Of a stretch of DNA of 41,552 nt, positions 7,653 to 16,402 are shown in pieces (the stretch's first letter is position 1; each line of letters begins with the position of its first letter). The position numbers and the translations under genes were made by a program. Source of the DNA: Candidatus Levyibacteriota bacterium (GTDB taxonomy: Bacteria > Patescibacteriota > Microgenomatia > Levybacterales > UBA12049). The DNA lies in contig JAUSEW010000027.1 of assembly GCA_030651475.1 (NCBI GenBank), forward strand, positions 1-41,552, written 5' to 3'. The notes below the pieces were generated by a model. That model saw only the letters and a program-made list of their open reading frames with translations. It was not told the DNA's origin and made no database searches.

Positions 7653-9293
7653 ATGAGTAAAAAATTCATTTTTTTGTTTGTCGCCATTCTTGTATTAGCT
7701 GCTTTTTTAAGGCTTTATAGATTAAATTCCATTCCCCCCGGAGTAAATCAGGATGAGGCGTCTATTGGATACACTGCTTATTCAATTTTACATACCGGGC
7801 GTGATGAATATGGGAGGCTGTTTCCGCTTTCTTTTCAGTCCTTTGGCGATTGGAAACTGCCGGTATATATCTATAGTGTTGTGCCGTTTGTGAGCCTTTT
7901 GGGACTTTCGGAATTGGCTGTCCGGCTGCCTTCGGCTTTGGTTGGCATTATTTCGGTTGGTCTGACATTCTTCTTGGTAAGACTGCTTTTCAAAAATAAT
8001 TTACTAGCTTTCTTAACCATGTTTTTGATTGCCATTGCACCGTGGCATCTGCATTTATCCAGAGTTGAGTCGGAGTCCAATACCGCAGTCCTTTTTATCA
8101 TTTTAGGAATGATTTGTTTTCTCAAAAGTTTGAAAGCCAAACATTGGTTGATAATTCCTAGCGCTTTTTTCTTCGCTTTAACCTATTTTACTTATGCAGG
8201 CAATCACGTTTTTACCACACTTTTAGTTTTAGGCTTACTTTTTATTTACCGTTCAGAGATAAAAATAACCAAGATAAGCATAATTGCTGCAGTTATTTTT
8301 TTAGGAATGTCTAGCTTTATTTTTTCTCAAACACTTTTTGGTGCAGATGCAACAAAGATTTCAGGAATTGGTATTTTTGGCGATCCCTCGGTAGTGCATG
8401 CGCAAATAGAATTGCCAAGATTAGAACATAACAATCCTAATTCTTTTTTCGCCAGATTGACGCATAACCGTGTAGTTTTCGGTTTGGAAAGATTCGGACA
8501 AAATTACATGAATGCTTTTTCCGGCCAGTTTCTATTCGTCAGCGGAGGGACCAATAAAGCGCATAATATTGCTAATTTTGGCAATATGTATTTGGTTGAA
8601 GCGCCGTTTCTTTTCTTAGGTTTGATTTATTTAATCGTACTTAAAAAAGGCAAAGAAAAGTATTTGGTGGTTTTATGGTTTTTTATTGCTCCAATTGCCG
8701 CCAGCATTACCAAAGATGCGCCGCATACGAATAGAATGTTTGCGATTTTTCCAATCCTGCCTTTGGTAGTTGCTTTTGGTTTGTCTTGGGCGGTAACGGA
8801 AATAATAGACAAACCTTGGAGAAAATTAGCAGTTGTAATAATTGCCATTTTCTTTCTTTTGAATGTCGCCATTTATATTGATCGTTATTATGCTCATTTC
8901 CCAAGAGATGAAGCACAGAATTGGGGTTTGGGATATAAAGAATTAAATCTTTTGCTGTCAAAACCCGAGTTTTCTTCCCAAAAAGTAATTATGGCAAGAC
9001 CCCAATACGAGCCTTATGTCTATCTTCTTTTTTATAGCATTTACAATCCTTCCCTATATCAAAAACAAGCTGTCAGGTATCCGCCGACAGAAGATAAATT
9101 TGTGCATGTAAAAAGTTTTGGCAGATATGAATTTAGGCCAATTGATTGGGGAAAAGATCTGGGTTTGCCAAATACGTTTTTGGTCGATTGGTCAACGAAT
9201 ATTCCTTCCTCTTTGACTTCGGGTTATAAACAAAAATTTGAAGTCTCTTTGCCAAACAGTCAGCAGATGTTTACGGTAATAGAAACTCAATAA
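7653..9293 (+). CDS. ArnT-like GT39 membrane glycosyltransferase
   Basis: A 546-residue polytopic GT-C protein. NQDEASIGY (32-40) gives the paired acids D34-E35 of the first outer loop, followed by GRDEYG (49-54). Further marks shared with four paralogues in this window are APWHLHLSR, the APHTNRM segment, and an outer C-terminal stretch ending in RYEFRPIDW. It is expected to use a polyprenyl-phosphate sugar. I chose the ATG at 7653; an upstream in-frame ATG at 7587 would overlap the previous gene by 55 bases and lies upstream of the promoter at 7613-7642. The next gene starts inside its stop codon (TAATG). Confidence 0.82.
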   Translation: MSKKFIFLFVAILVLAAFLRLYRLNSIPPGVNQDEASIGYTAYSILHTGRDEYGRLFPLSFQSFGDWKLPVYIYSVVPFVSLLGLSELAVRLPSALVGIISVGLTFFLVRLLFKNNLLAFLTMFLIAIAPWHLHLSRVESESNTAVLFIILGMICFLKSLKAKHWLIIPSAFFFALTYFTYAGNHVFTTLLVLGLLFIYRSEIKITKISIIAAVIFLGMSSFIFSQTLFGADATKISGIGIFGDPSVVHAQIELPRLEHNNPNSFFARLTHNRVVFGLERFGQNYMNAFSGQFLFVSGGTNKAHNIANFGNMYLVEAPFLFLGLIYLIVLKKGKEKYLVVLWFFIAPIAASITKDAPHTNRMFAIFPILPLVVAFGLSWAVTEIIDKPWRKLAVVIIAIFFLLNVAIYIDRYYAHFPRDEAQNWGLGYKELNLLLSKPEFSSQKVIMARPQYEPYVYLLFYSIYNPSLYQKQAVRYPPTEDKFVHVKSFGRYEFRPIDWGKDLGLPNTFLVDWSTNIPSSLTSGYKQKFEVSLPNSQQMFTVIETQ

Positions 9294-10849
9294 TGAAGAA
9301 ATTATTACTAATTTTACTTGTTATTATTCTGGCTTTGCCATCCATAACTGCACTTTTTCATCAAGGATTTTTCCAAAGCGATGATGGGGAATGGATGATT
9401 ATTCGTTTTTCCGCCTTTCACCAGACTTTAAGAGCGGGAGAATTTCCGGTGCGTTTTTTATCCAGACTTAATTACGAATACGGTTATCCGGTGGCAAATT
9501 TTTTATATCCGGGGTTTATGTATTTGGCTGAAGTACCGAAAATTTTAGGTTTTGGTTTTGTTAATTCAATCAAAATAATTTTTGGTTTGTCCATGGCTGG
9601 TTCTTTGATTTTTGTGTATCTATGGTTATCGAAATTTTTTGATAAATTTTCATCCATTGCAGGTGCTCTTTTGTATCTTTATGCGCCATATCATTTATAT
9701 GATATTTACAAAAGGGGTTCGGTTGGAGAAGTTTTGGCTTTAGCAATTATCCCATTTATTCTTTGGCAAATTGAAAGGAAAAATATTTTTTGGACAAGCA
9801 TAGGGATTGCTCTTCTAATTCTTTCCCATAATACTCTGGCAGTTTTATTTCTTCCCGTGGTTATTCTTTATATGCTTCTTGATATTCTTATTGCAAAAAA
9901 AAGCCAAAAACTATCTACTATCTACTATCTACTATTTACCGTGTTTTCGGGTTTAGGGATTTCTTCTTTTTTCTGGATACCGGCTTTAGCAGATTTGCAA
10001 TATACAGTTTTTTCCCAAACCGTTGTTTCTTCATGGAGCAGTTACTTTGCAGACACAAGTTTAATCGGACTATCAATTATTTTTGTTTTCCTTTTAACGA
10101 TAATTCTTTTTCTTACCAAAAAAATTGCAATTGCCAAACATAGATTAACAATTCTATTTTTCATTATCGGGATTTTGTCTTTATTTTTTTCCGTAGAATT
10201 AAGTAAACCTTTATGGAATTTTCTGCCGGTTTCTTTTATCCAATTTCCCTTCCGTTTTTTATCTCTGACAATTTTATGTGCGGCATTTCTGGCAGCAATG
10301 TCACTTTCATTACTGGCAAAAAATTTAAAAATTATTATGGCAGTAATTCTATTGTTGCTGTTGGGTTTTTCTGCAAAACAATTTATCAGCCCCTCTTTAT
10401 TTTTTGATAAAGGAGATTTGTTCTACGCAACCAATGAAGGGACAACAACAGTAAGGAATGAATACATGCCAAAATGGGTTAAGGCTCCTCCGTCTTTGCG
10501 GCCAAACGCAAAAGTTGAAAATTTAAACGGGAAGGAAAAAATTAATACAACCATTGTTAGTCCGAAACAAATTTCATTTGACGTTTATTTACCAGTATCA
10601 AGAGTAATTCAGGTGAATACGGTTTATTTTCCGGGATGGATGGCGGTTGTTAACGGAGAAAAAGCAGATATAGATTACAGCAATCAGCAAGGTTTAATAA
10701 GATTAAATCTTACTAAGGGACAGAATAATGTTTCAGTTGCGTTTAAAGAGACTCCAATTAGGCTGGCAAGCGATTTTATTTCGTTATTAAGCTTTTGTTT
10801 GTTAATATTGATAAGCTTAAGGCCTAAAAAGATAGTTGTTGTAACTTAA
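9293..10849 (+). CDS. PTPS-related membrane protein, probable GT-C enzyme, variant first-loop motif
   Basis: A 518-residue member of the same family as 3614. The usual THDG is replaced by SDDGEW (29-34), keeping the putative catalytic acid but losing the His, and RW becomes RF (54-55). The YEYGYPVANF segment, a KRGSVGE element and SHN are present. About eleven helices precede an outer domain with YFPGWMAVVNG at about 444-454 and one last helix. A heptamer repeat array (9912-9939) encodes the cytoplasmic loop just before GLGISSFFWIP. Linked upstream by TAATG and followed after one base by the next gene, so it is co-transcribed. Confidence 0.78.
   Translation: MKKLLLILLVIILALPSITALFHQGFFQSDDGEWMIIRFSAFHQTLRAGEFPVRFLSRLNYEYGYPVANFLYPGFMYLAEVPKILGFGFVNSIKIIFGLSMAGSLIFVYLWLSKFFDKFSSIAGALLYLYAPYHLYDIYKRGSVGEVLALAIIPFILWQIERKNIFWTSIGIALLILSHNTLAVLFLPVVILYMLLDILIAKKSQKLSTIYYLLFTVFSGLGISSFFWIPALADLQYTVFSQTVVSSWSSYFADTSLIGLSIIFVFLLTIILFLTKKIAIAKHRLTILFFIIGILSLFFSVELSKPLWNFLPVSFIQFPFRFLSLTILCAAFLAAMSLSLLAKNLKIIMAVILLLLLGFSAKQFISPSLFFDKGDLFYATNEGTTTVRNEYMPKWVKAPPSLRPNAKVENLNGKEKINTTIVSPKQISFDVYLPVSRVIQVNTVYFPGWMAVVNGEKADIDYSNQQGLIRLNLTKGQNNVSVAFKETPIRLASDFISLLSFCLLILISLRPKKIVVVT
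9912..9939 (+). repeat. In-gene heptamer array, TATCTAC x3 plus TATTTAC
   Basis: Three perfect copies of TATCTAC followed by TATTTAC, all inside the coding sequence of the gene at 9293. Three units make 21 bases, or seven codons. The array encodes the loop ahead of the GLGISSFFWIP helix, the same place as the arrays at 11590, 36437 and 41490. Confidence 0.92.
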
Positions 10850-10850
10850 G

Positions 10851-12419
10851 ATGAATTTTTTAAAAAAACATTACGGATTAATTTTAGTTTTGGTTTTATC
10901 TTTTTGGGCAATAAAACCTTTGTTTGCCCAGGGTTTTTTCCCAATGCATGATAATACTCAAGTTGCCAGAGTTTTTGAAATGGGAAAAATGCTCAAGGCG
11001 GGAATGTTTCCCGTTAGGTGGGTTCCGGACTTAGGTTATGGATATGGATATCCGATTTTTAATTTCTACGCTCCCTTAGCTTATTACGTTGGCGGAACAT
11101 TTACGTTAATGGGATTTGATGCGCTTTTAGCTACAAAAATAATGATGGCGTTGGGAGTTATTTTGAGTGGTATCTTCATGTATCTTTTAGCAAGGAATTT
11201 TTTTGGAGAATTGGGCGGGATAGTCTCAGGCTTATTTTACATTTATGCTCCTTATCACGCAGTTGATATCTATGTACGGGGAGATGTGGCAGAATTTTGG
11301 GCATACGCTTTTATTCCCTTGGCGTTTTTTGGTTTTTATAAGGTTTACCGGTTAGCTAGTGTTGTTTGGGGTCATGTCCCCAGTTTCCTTCCCGCCAGTG
11401 CTCCTTTGACTTCGTCAAAGATGCGCGCTGTCGGGAGCCCTCCCACTGGTGCCACCCCATGGATAATCCTCGGAGGGATTGGCTATGCTGGAATAATTTT
11501 GTCCCATAATTTAACTGCTTTGATGGTAACGCCGTTTTTGCTTATTGTCTGTTTGTTATTTATTATTTTATCGAAGAAAGAAACTCGTCTGCATACTACA
11601 TACTGCATACTATTTACTGCCATTTTGGGTTTGGCGATTTCTGCTTTTTATTGGCTGCCGGCACTTTCGGAAATGAAATACACTAATGTTTTATCGCAAA
11701 TCGGCGGAGGAGCAGATTTCCGTGATCATTTCGTTTGTCTTTCTCAACTTTGGACAAGTCCTTGGGGCTTTGGCGGTTCCGCAAAAAACTGTATCGATGG
11801 AATGTCTTTTATGATAGGCAAACTACACATTCTCTCTGCATTATCCATAATTCCTATTTCGCTTTATCTAGGAGCCAAGCGCAAATACTTTAATAATATA
11901 TATTATTTAAGTATTTTCAGCATTGCGGGTTTTATTATTGCTATTTTTTTAATGCTTAATCTGTCGAAATTTTTATGGGAAGCAATTCCATTTATGTCTT
12001 TTTTTCAATACCCGTGGAGATTTCTAATTATGGTTTCATTTTTTTCTTCCATACTTTCCGGAGCAATCGTTGTTCTTTCATCTCAATTCAAAATAAAACC
12101 TTATTTTACGGCATTCCTGTTAGTATTTTTTCTTTTGTTTTTCAATTTCAAGCTTTTCGTTCCTCAGACTATTTTTCCGTCAACCGCAAGCGATTTTACA
12201 AATGAAAAAGCTCTAAAATGGACAGCGTCTAGAATATCGGACGAATATTTACCTTCTAATTTCAGGAAACCCAAGTCAGAAAAGGAGATTGCAAAAAATC
12301 CTATTCCGTTTAAAGAAACTAGGCTGGAAAAGGCTTCAAATATAGTCTCTTTTATTGGCATTTTAGCTTTGATTATTGGTATAATCTTTGTTACGAATAA
12401 AAAATTACGCTATGAGTAA
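10851..12419 (+). CDS. PTPS-related membrane protein with in-frame insertion and reduced C-terminal domain
   Basis: A 522-residue member of the PTPS-related family. It has MHDN (32-35), RW (56-57), LGYGYGYPIFNF (61-72), VRGDVAE (142-148) and SHN (218-220). Two departures stand out. Residues about 169-203 form an extra Pro/Ser-rich loop with no counterpart in the paralogues; it is encoded by a GC-rich palindromic element (11355-11459). The outer C-terminal domain with the PGW motif, present in three paralogues here, is missing: a short linker runs straight into PFKETRLEKASN and the last helix, as if about 80 residues were deleted. A heptamer array lies at 11590-11617. The reading frame is intact, so it is probably expressed, but activity may differ. 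Confidence 0.76.
   Translation: MNFLKKHYGLILVLVLSFWAIKPLFAQGFFPMHDNTQVARVFEMGKMLKAGMFPVRWVPDLGYGYGYPIFNFYAPLAYYVGGTFTLMGFDALLATKIMMALGVILSGIFMYLLARNFFGELGGIVSGLFYIYAPYHAVDIYVRGDVAEFWAYAFIPLAFFGFYKVYRLASVVWGHVPSFLPASAPLTSSKMRAVGSPPTGATPWIILGGIGYAGIILSHNLTALMVTPFLLIVCLLFIILSKKETRLHTTYCILFTAILGLAISAFYWLPALSEMKYTNVLSQIGGGADFRDHFVCLSQLWTSPWGFGGSAKNCIDGMSFMIGKLHILSALSIIPISLYLGAKRKYFNNIYYLSIFSIAGFIIAIFLMLNLSKFLWEAIPFMSFFQYPWRFLIMVSFFSSILSGAIVVLSSQFKIKPYFTAFLLVFFLLFFNFKLFVPQTIFPSTASDFTNEKALKWTASRISDEYLPSNFRKPKSEKEIAKNPIPFKETRLEKASNIVSFIGILALIIGIIFVTNKKLRYE
11355..11459 (+). repeat. Palindromic GC-rich element inserted in frame
   Basis: About 105 bases (35 codons), clearly more GC-rich than the gene. 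It holds TGGGG-TCATGT-CCCCA (11367-11382), a perfect hairpin CTTTGAC-TTC-GTCAAAG (11404-11420), and nested outer arms CCAGTG (11395-11400)/CACTGG (11444-11449) with GCTCC (11400-11404)/GGAGC (11434-11438). The nested structure looks like a REP- or MITE-like palindromic unit. Boundaries are estimated by comparison with paralogous proteins. Confidence 0.65.
11590..11617 (+). repeat. In-gene heptamer array, T(G/A)CATAC x3 plus TATTTAC
   Basis: Units TGCATAC, TACATAC, TGCATAC and TATTTAC in exact seven-base register. It sits in the same loop as the array in the preceding gene and ends with the same TATTTAC unit, although the core heptamer differs. Confidence 0.88.
12355..12385 (+). promoter_or_regulatory. 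Internal promoter before the GT2/flippase block
   Basis: TTGGCA (12355-12360), a 19-base spacer and an extended -10, TGGTATAAT (TG at 12377-12378, TATAAT at 12380-12385). It lies inside the 3' end of the upstream gene and would give a leader of about 20 bases before the ATG at 12412. The long spacer makes it moderate, but the extended -10 is strong. Confidence 0.45.
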
Positions 12420-13125
12420 AAAAATTCCCGCTTTGTCCATCTTTTTCCCATTTTGGAATGAGGAAGAAAACATAGAAAAAGTTGTAAAATATGCAATTCC
12501 TGTTGCTCAAAAGGCAGCTATGAAGTGGGAAATAATAATGGTAGATGATGGATCATCAGACAACACTTTGACGATCGCAAAAAGACTCGTGAAGGAAGAT
12601 TCAAGACTTAAAATCGTGTCTCATAAACCAAACAGAGGATATGGAGCAGCATTAAAAGAAGGATTTGAAAATGCCAAATATGAATTAGTCGTTTTTAATG
12701 ACGGAGATGGCCAATTTAATTTTTCAGAAGTGTCAAAATTTATAGATAAAATCAGCAATTCAGATATTGTAGTTGGATATAGAAAAAAACGTTTGGATCA
12801 TCCATTTAGACATATCTTAATGAATCTTCTAAAAGTTTGGGATTTCATATTTTTCGGGTTTTATTATAGAGATATTGATTGTGGGTTTAAAATGTTTAGG
12901 AAAGATGCTCTTAATAGGATTATGCCTTTTAAATCAGAAGGAGCTATGATAACAACGGAGATTTTTGCAAAAGCAAAAAAGATGAATTTAAAAATTACAC
13001 AAGTTGAAGTTAATCATTACAAGCGTCAATATGGTAATCAAAGCGGAGGAAATCTAAGAGTTATAATTAGGGCAATACGTGAAAGTTTTATTCTGTGGAA
13101 GGACATAAATTATGGAAGAAATTGA
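12412..13125 (+). CDS. GT2 polyprenyl-phosphate sugar synthase-like enzyme
   Basis: A 237-residue GT-A enzyme close to dolichyl-phosphate mannose synthases and bacterial polyprenyl-phosphate glycosyltransferases. Motifs: VDDGSSD (44-50), NDGDGQF (96-102, with D97 and D99 as metal ligands), DIDCGFKMF (154-162) and HYKRQYGNQSGG (192-203). No C-terminal membrane helices are seen. I chose the ATG at 12412, which overlaps the previous stop by eight bases; a TTG at 12388 would only add eight non-conserved residues. It heads a block with a flippase and three further GT2 genes. The sugar is not predictable. Confidence 0.84.
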   Translation: MSKKIPALSIFFPFWNEEENIEKVVKYAIPVAQKAAMKWEIIMVDDGSSDNTLTIAKRLVKEDSRLKIVSHKPNRGYGAALKEGFENAKYELVVFNDGDGQFNFSEVSKFIDKISNSDIVVGYRKKRLDHPFRHILMNLLKVWDFIFFGFYYRDIDCGFKMFRKDALNRIMPFKSEGAMITTEIFAKAKKMNLKITQVEVNHYKRQYGNQSGGNLRVIIRAIRESFILWKDINYGRN

Positions 13126-14566
13126 CATAGCGTCAGTTACAAAAAGATCAATTAAGGGGGTTTTAGCATTGTCTTCCAGATCTTTTGTCATACAGCTAAT
13201 AAATTTCGTATCTAATTTGTTATTGACAATTTATTTATCGCCTTCGGTCTTTGGCGTGTTTTTTGTGGTTTCCGCAGCAATTGCATTTCTTTCCTACTTT
13301 TCCGATATCGGTCTGGCAGCAGCACTTATTCAGAAAAAAGAGCCTATTACGCAAAATGATCTTCGTACAACGTTTACTATCCAACAAGCATTAGTCATAA
13401 TAATTTCCGTGATGGCGTTGTTTTTAACAACCAGTCTTGGATCTTTTTACAATTTAAACAAAGAGGGAGTATTATTGTTTCAAGCTTTAATAATAGCTTT
13501 TTTTCTGTCGTCTCTTAAAACCATTCCCTCAATTCTATTGGAAAGAGAACTGCGTTTTGAAAAATTAGTAATACCTCAAATTATAGAAACTTTATTTTTT
13601 AGCTTGACAGCAGTTTTATTGGCAATTAAAGGATTTGGGATTACAAGTTTTACGATAGCAGTTTTGGCAAGAGGATTATCCGGCCTTATCGCCATTTATA
13701 TTATTAGACCATGGAAAATAGAGCTTGGATTTTCTAAAGAGATAGCAAGAAGACTTTTATCCTTTGGCGTACCTTTTCAAACAAATAGTTTTTTAGCATT
13801 AATAAAAGACGATTTGCTGATAGCTTATCTTGGTAAAGTTTTGCCTCTTGCTCAAGTGGGATACATAGGGTTTGCGCAGAAATGGGCATTTATGCCGCTT
13901 CGATTAGTGATGGATAATGTTATCCGCGTTACTTTTCCATCTTTTTCCAGATTGCAAACGGAAAAAGAGATACTTAAGAAAGCGATTGAGAAATCAATCT
14001 TTGCGGCATCGTTCTTTATTTTTCCATCCCTTGTCGGTCTAGTAGTTCTAGCTCCTTATTTTATTCACATCATACCAAAATATATTAAATGGGAACCTGC
14101 TGTTTTTTCTATTTCCTTTTTTGCAATTAATGCTTTATTCTCGTCAATTTCGACCCCTCTTACGAATGCATTAAATGCGATAGGTAAAATAAAAATTACT
14201 CTTTATCTAATGATATTCTGGACAGTATTGACGTGGATATTGACTCCGGTTTTTATAATTATTTTCGGTTTTAACGGTGTTTCTATGGCATCAGCATTAA
14301 TAGCAGTATCGGCAATTTTGGTTGTCTATATAGTAAGAAAATATGTAGATTTCAATGTGGTTCAATCAATAAAGCAACCTGTTGTTTCCTCTTTAATTAT
14401 GGGATTAATAATTTATTTCTTAAGCAAAAGCGTTATACTCAATATCTCTTCGTTAGTAGCGGTAATTATTTTTGGTGCTATACTGTATTTCGGTATAGCA
14501 TTTTTAATAGGAAAGCGGCAAATCCTTTCAGACATAGATCTTATTAAAAAGAATATTGCGCAATAA
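13112..14566 (+). CDS. Wzx-type polysaccharide flippase (MOP superfamily)
   Basis: A 484-residue membrane protein with about 14 hydrophobic helices and no GT motifs. The N-terminus (SSRSFVIQLINFVSN, then LSPSVFGVFFV and DIGLAAALIQKKE) is typical of O-antigen and teichuronic acid exporters. Such proteins flip undecaprenyl-diphosphate-linked repeat units to the outer face. The gene overlaps the upstream GT2 by 14 bases and has AAGGA at 13099-13103, eight bases before the ATG. It is the only flippase in the window and lies next to the GT2 enzymes that would build its substrate. No Wzy polymerase or WaaL ligase is recognisable nearby. Confidence 0.85.
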   Translation: MEEIDIASVTKRSIKGVLALSSRSFVIQLINFVSNLLLTIYLSPSVFGVFFVVSAAIAFLSYFSDIGLAAALIQKKEPITQNDLRTTFTIQQALVIIISVMALFLTTSLGSFYNLNKEGVLLFQALIIAFFLSSLKTIPSILLERELRFEKLVIPQIIETLFFSLTAVLLAIKGFGITSFTIAVLARGLSGLIAIYIIRPWKIELGFSKEIARRLLSFGVPFQTNSFLALIKDDLLIAYLGKVLPLAQVGYIGFAQKWAFMPLRLVMDNVIRVTFPSFSRLQTEKEILKKAIEKSIFAASFFIFPSLVGLVVLAPYFIHIIPKYIKWEPAVFSISFFAINALFSSISTPLTNALNAIGKIKITLYLMIFWTVLTWILTPVFIIIFGFNGVSMASALIAVSAILVVYIVRKYVDFNVVQSIKQPVVSSLIMGLIIYFLSKSVILNISSLVAVIIFGAILYFGIAFLIGKRQILSDIDLIKKNIAQ

Positions 14567-14567
14567 T

Positions 14568-15482
14568 ATGGCTAGGCTTTCTGTTGTCATATCGGCTTTT
14601 AATAGCGAAGATAAAATAAAAGACTGTTTAGAATCTGTTAAATGGGCGGATGAGATTATCTTCGTTGATAATTCGTCAACGGATAAAACTCTAGATATTA
14701 CAAAAAAATATACTTCAAAAATCTTCATTAAAACGAACAATAAAATGCTTAATATTAACAAGAATTTTGGTTTTTCAAAAGCGACGAGCGATTGGATTTT
14801 AAGCTTGGATTCGGATGAAAGAGTTACGCCATCGCTTCGCGACGAAATCAAAAATAAAATATCAAATATCAAAAATGACGATGTGAATGGTTATTGGATA
14901 CCGAGAAAAAACATAATTTTTGGTAAGTGGATGCAGCATACGGGTTGGTATCCTGATCACCAGCTTAGGCTATTTAGGAATGGTAGAGGCAGATTTAAAG
15001 AAAAACATGTTCACGAGATGATAGAAGTAGAAGGGGAAACAGCCTATTTAAATAATAATATTGTTCATTATAACTACGATACGATTATCCAATTTTTATC
15101 TAAAATGGCAAATATTTACGCGCCGAATGAAGCAGAACAAATGGTTGCCAAAGGATATGTTTTTAGTTGGCGTGATGCCATAAGATTTCCTCTTGGAGAA
15201 TTTTTAAGCAGATTTTTTGCCAGGGAGGGGTATAGGGATGGTTTTCATGGCTTAATGCTTTCAATTCTGATGGCATTTTATCATTTTATCGTTTTCGCAA
15301 ATGTATGGGAAATGCAGAAATTTAATGATCCTACAGACGATAAGCTTTTGGATGAGGTGGGAAGTGAGCTTGATAAATCACATAAGCAAATACGATTCTG
15401 GTCCTCAAAAGAGCGCATAAAGCAAATAAAAAACCCATTTAAAAAAGCGTTAAGCATTCTGATTGATAAGTTTCGTTGGTAA
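14568..15482 (+). CDS. GT2 glycosyltransferase, WaaE/KdtX-like
   Basis: A 304-residue cytosolic GT-A enzyme. VDNSSTD (33-39) and LDSDER (80-85, D81 and D83 as metal ligands) form the nucleotide-sugar site; KHVHE (146-150) is the conserved downstream motif of the WaaE/KdtX beta-glucosyltransferase-like group. The ATG at 14568 directly follows the previous stop; a TTG at 14556 would overlap it and add four residues. A seven-base repeat array (14845-14879) encodes the segment after the DER motif, the same place as in paralogues at 16399 and 37451. The C-terminal region includes a hydrophobic stretch (about 228-243) that may bind the membrane. Acceptor probably a lipid-linked glycan. Confidence 0.84.
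   Translation: MARLSVVISAFNSEDKIKDCLESVKWADEIIFVDNSSTDKTLDITKKYTSKIFIKTNNKMLNINKNFGFSKATSDWILSLDSDERVTPSLRDEIKNKISNIKNDDVNGYWIPRKNIIFGKWMQHTGWYPDHQLRLFRNGRGRFKEKHVHEMIEVEGETAYLNNNIVHYNYDTIIQFLSKMANIYAPNEAEQMVAKGYVFSWRDAIRFPLGEFLSRFFAREGYRDGFHGLMLSILMAFYHFIVFANVWEMQKFNDPTDDKLLDEVGSELDKSHKQIRFWSSKERIKQIKNPFKKALSILIDKFRW
14845..14879 (+). repeat. In-gene heptamer array, ATATCAA type
   Basis: Five units in seven-base register: AAATCAA, AAATAAA, ATATCAA, ATATCAA, AAATGAC. The array lies in coding sequence just after the metal-binding DER motif of a WaaE-like GT2. Confidence 0.75.
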
Positions 15483-15484
15483 AG

Positions 15485-16402
15485 ATGCAAAAAGTTTCAT
15501 TTATTATATTAAACTACAACGGTAAAGATAATACCATAAAGTGCCTTAAATCAATAGAAAATACTTCTCTCCCCAAAGATACAAAGATGGAAATTATAGT
15601 AGTGGATAATGCTTCGATAGATGATTCATTAAGCAACATCAAACGGCAATTTCCAAATGTTTATATAATAGCCAATAAAGAAAATCTGGGCTATTCGAAG
15701 GGCAATAATATGGGGATAAAATATGCATTGGAAAATGGAACAGACTTTATTATTGTTATGAACAATGACACGATTGTTGATAAAAATTTAATTACAGAAT
15801 TTCTAAAATCAGCTGAAAAAGACGAAAATATCGGTATCGTAGTTCCGAAGATTTATTTCGCGAAAGGATATGAATTCCATAAAGACAGGTATCAAGAAAA
15901 AGACAAGGGAAAAATTTTTTGGTACGCCGGCGGAACAATGGATTGGGCAAACGTAATTGGTCATCATAAAGGAGTAGATGAAGTCGACAGAGGGCAATAC
16001 GATAAAGAAGAAGGAACTGAATTTGCTACCGGTTGCTGTATGCTAGTAAGAAAAGATGTGTTTGGCAAGATAGGTCTATTTAATGAAAAATATTTTTTAT
16101 ATTATGAAGACAATGATTTTAGTCAAAAAGCCAAGAAAGCAGGCTATAAAATCATTTACTCGCCGAAAGCGATAATTTGGCATAAAAATGCAGCGTCAGC
16201 CGGCGGTTCAGGGTCTAGTCTTCAAGATTATTACATAACTCGCAACAGGATACTCTTTGGGATAAAATATGCTCCTTTTAAATCAAAATTAGCTCTTATC
16301 AGAGAATCAATTTCATTTCTTTTAAAAGGAAGATATTGGCAGAAAAGAGGGATTTGGGACTTTTATACGGCAAGATTTGACAAGGGGAGTTTTAATGTAT
16401 GA
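15485..16402 (+). CDS. GT2 glycosyltransferase, rhamnosyltransferase-like
   Basis: A 305-residue GT-A enzyme. It shows LNYNG (9-13), VDNAS (40-44), the metal-binding MNNDT (92-96), ATGCCMLVRK (181-190) and YYEDNDFS (206-213), where the acids contribute to catalysis. The order and the YYEDND element match the WcaE/RfbN-like group often annotated as rhamnosyltransferases. The ATG at 15485 follows the previous stop by two bases; an in-frame TTG three codons earlier overlaps that stop and is less likely. The next gene overlaps by ATGA. The role is probably one step in building the lipid-linked repeat unit exported by the flippase upstream. Confidence 0.83.
   Translation: MQKVSFIILNYNGKDNTIKCLKSIENTSLPKDTKMEIIVVDNASIDDSLSNIKRQFPNVYIIANKENLGYSKGNNMGIKYALENGTDFIIVMNNDTIVDKNLITEFLKSAEKDENIGIVVPKIYFAKGYEFHKDRYQEKDKGKIFWYAGGTMDWANVIGHHKGVDEVDRGQYDKEEGTEFATGCCMLVRKDVFGKIGLFNEKYFLYYEDNDFSQKAKKAGYKIIYSPKAIIWHKNAASAGGSGSSLQDYYITRNRILFGIKYAPFKSKLALIRESISFLLKGRYWQKRGIWDFYTARFDKGSFNV

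Noticed and set aside
9912-9939. Treating the tandem repeats as a CRISPR array
   Set aside because: Units are seven bases, contiguous, without spacers, and lie in a coding frame; no cas genes are present.
11355-11459. Treating the palindromic stretch as a transcription terminator
   Set aside because: It is in the middle of an intact open frame, has no T-run after the hairpins, and is translated in frame.
14528-14872. 114-residue minus-strand open frame across the start of a GT2 gene
   Set aside because: Antisense to the VDNSSTD and LDSDER motif region; composition reflects the sense strand.
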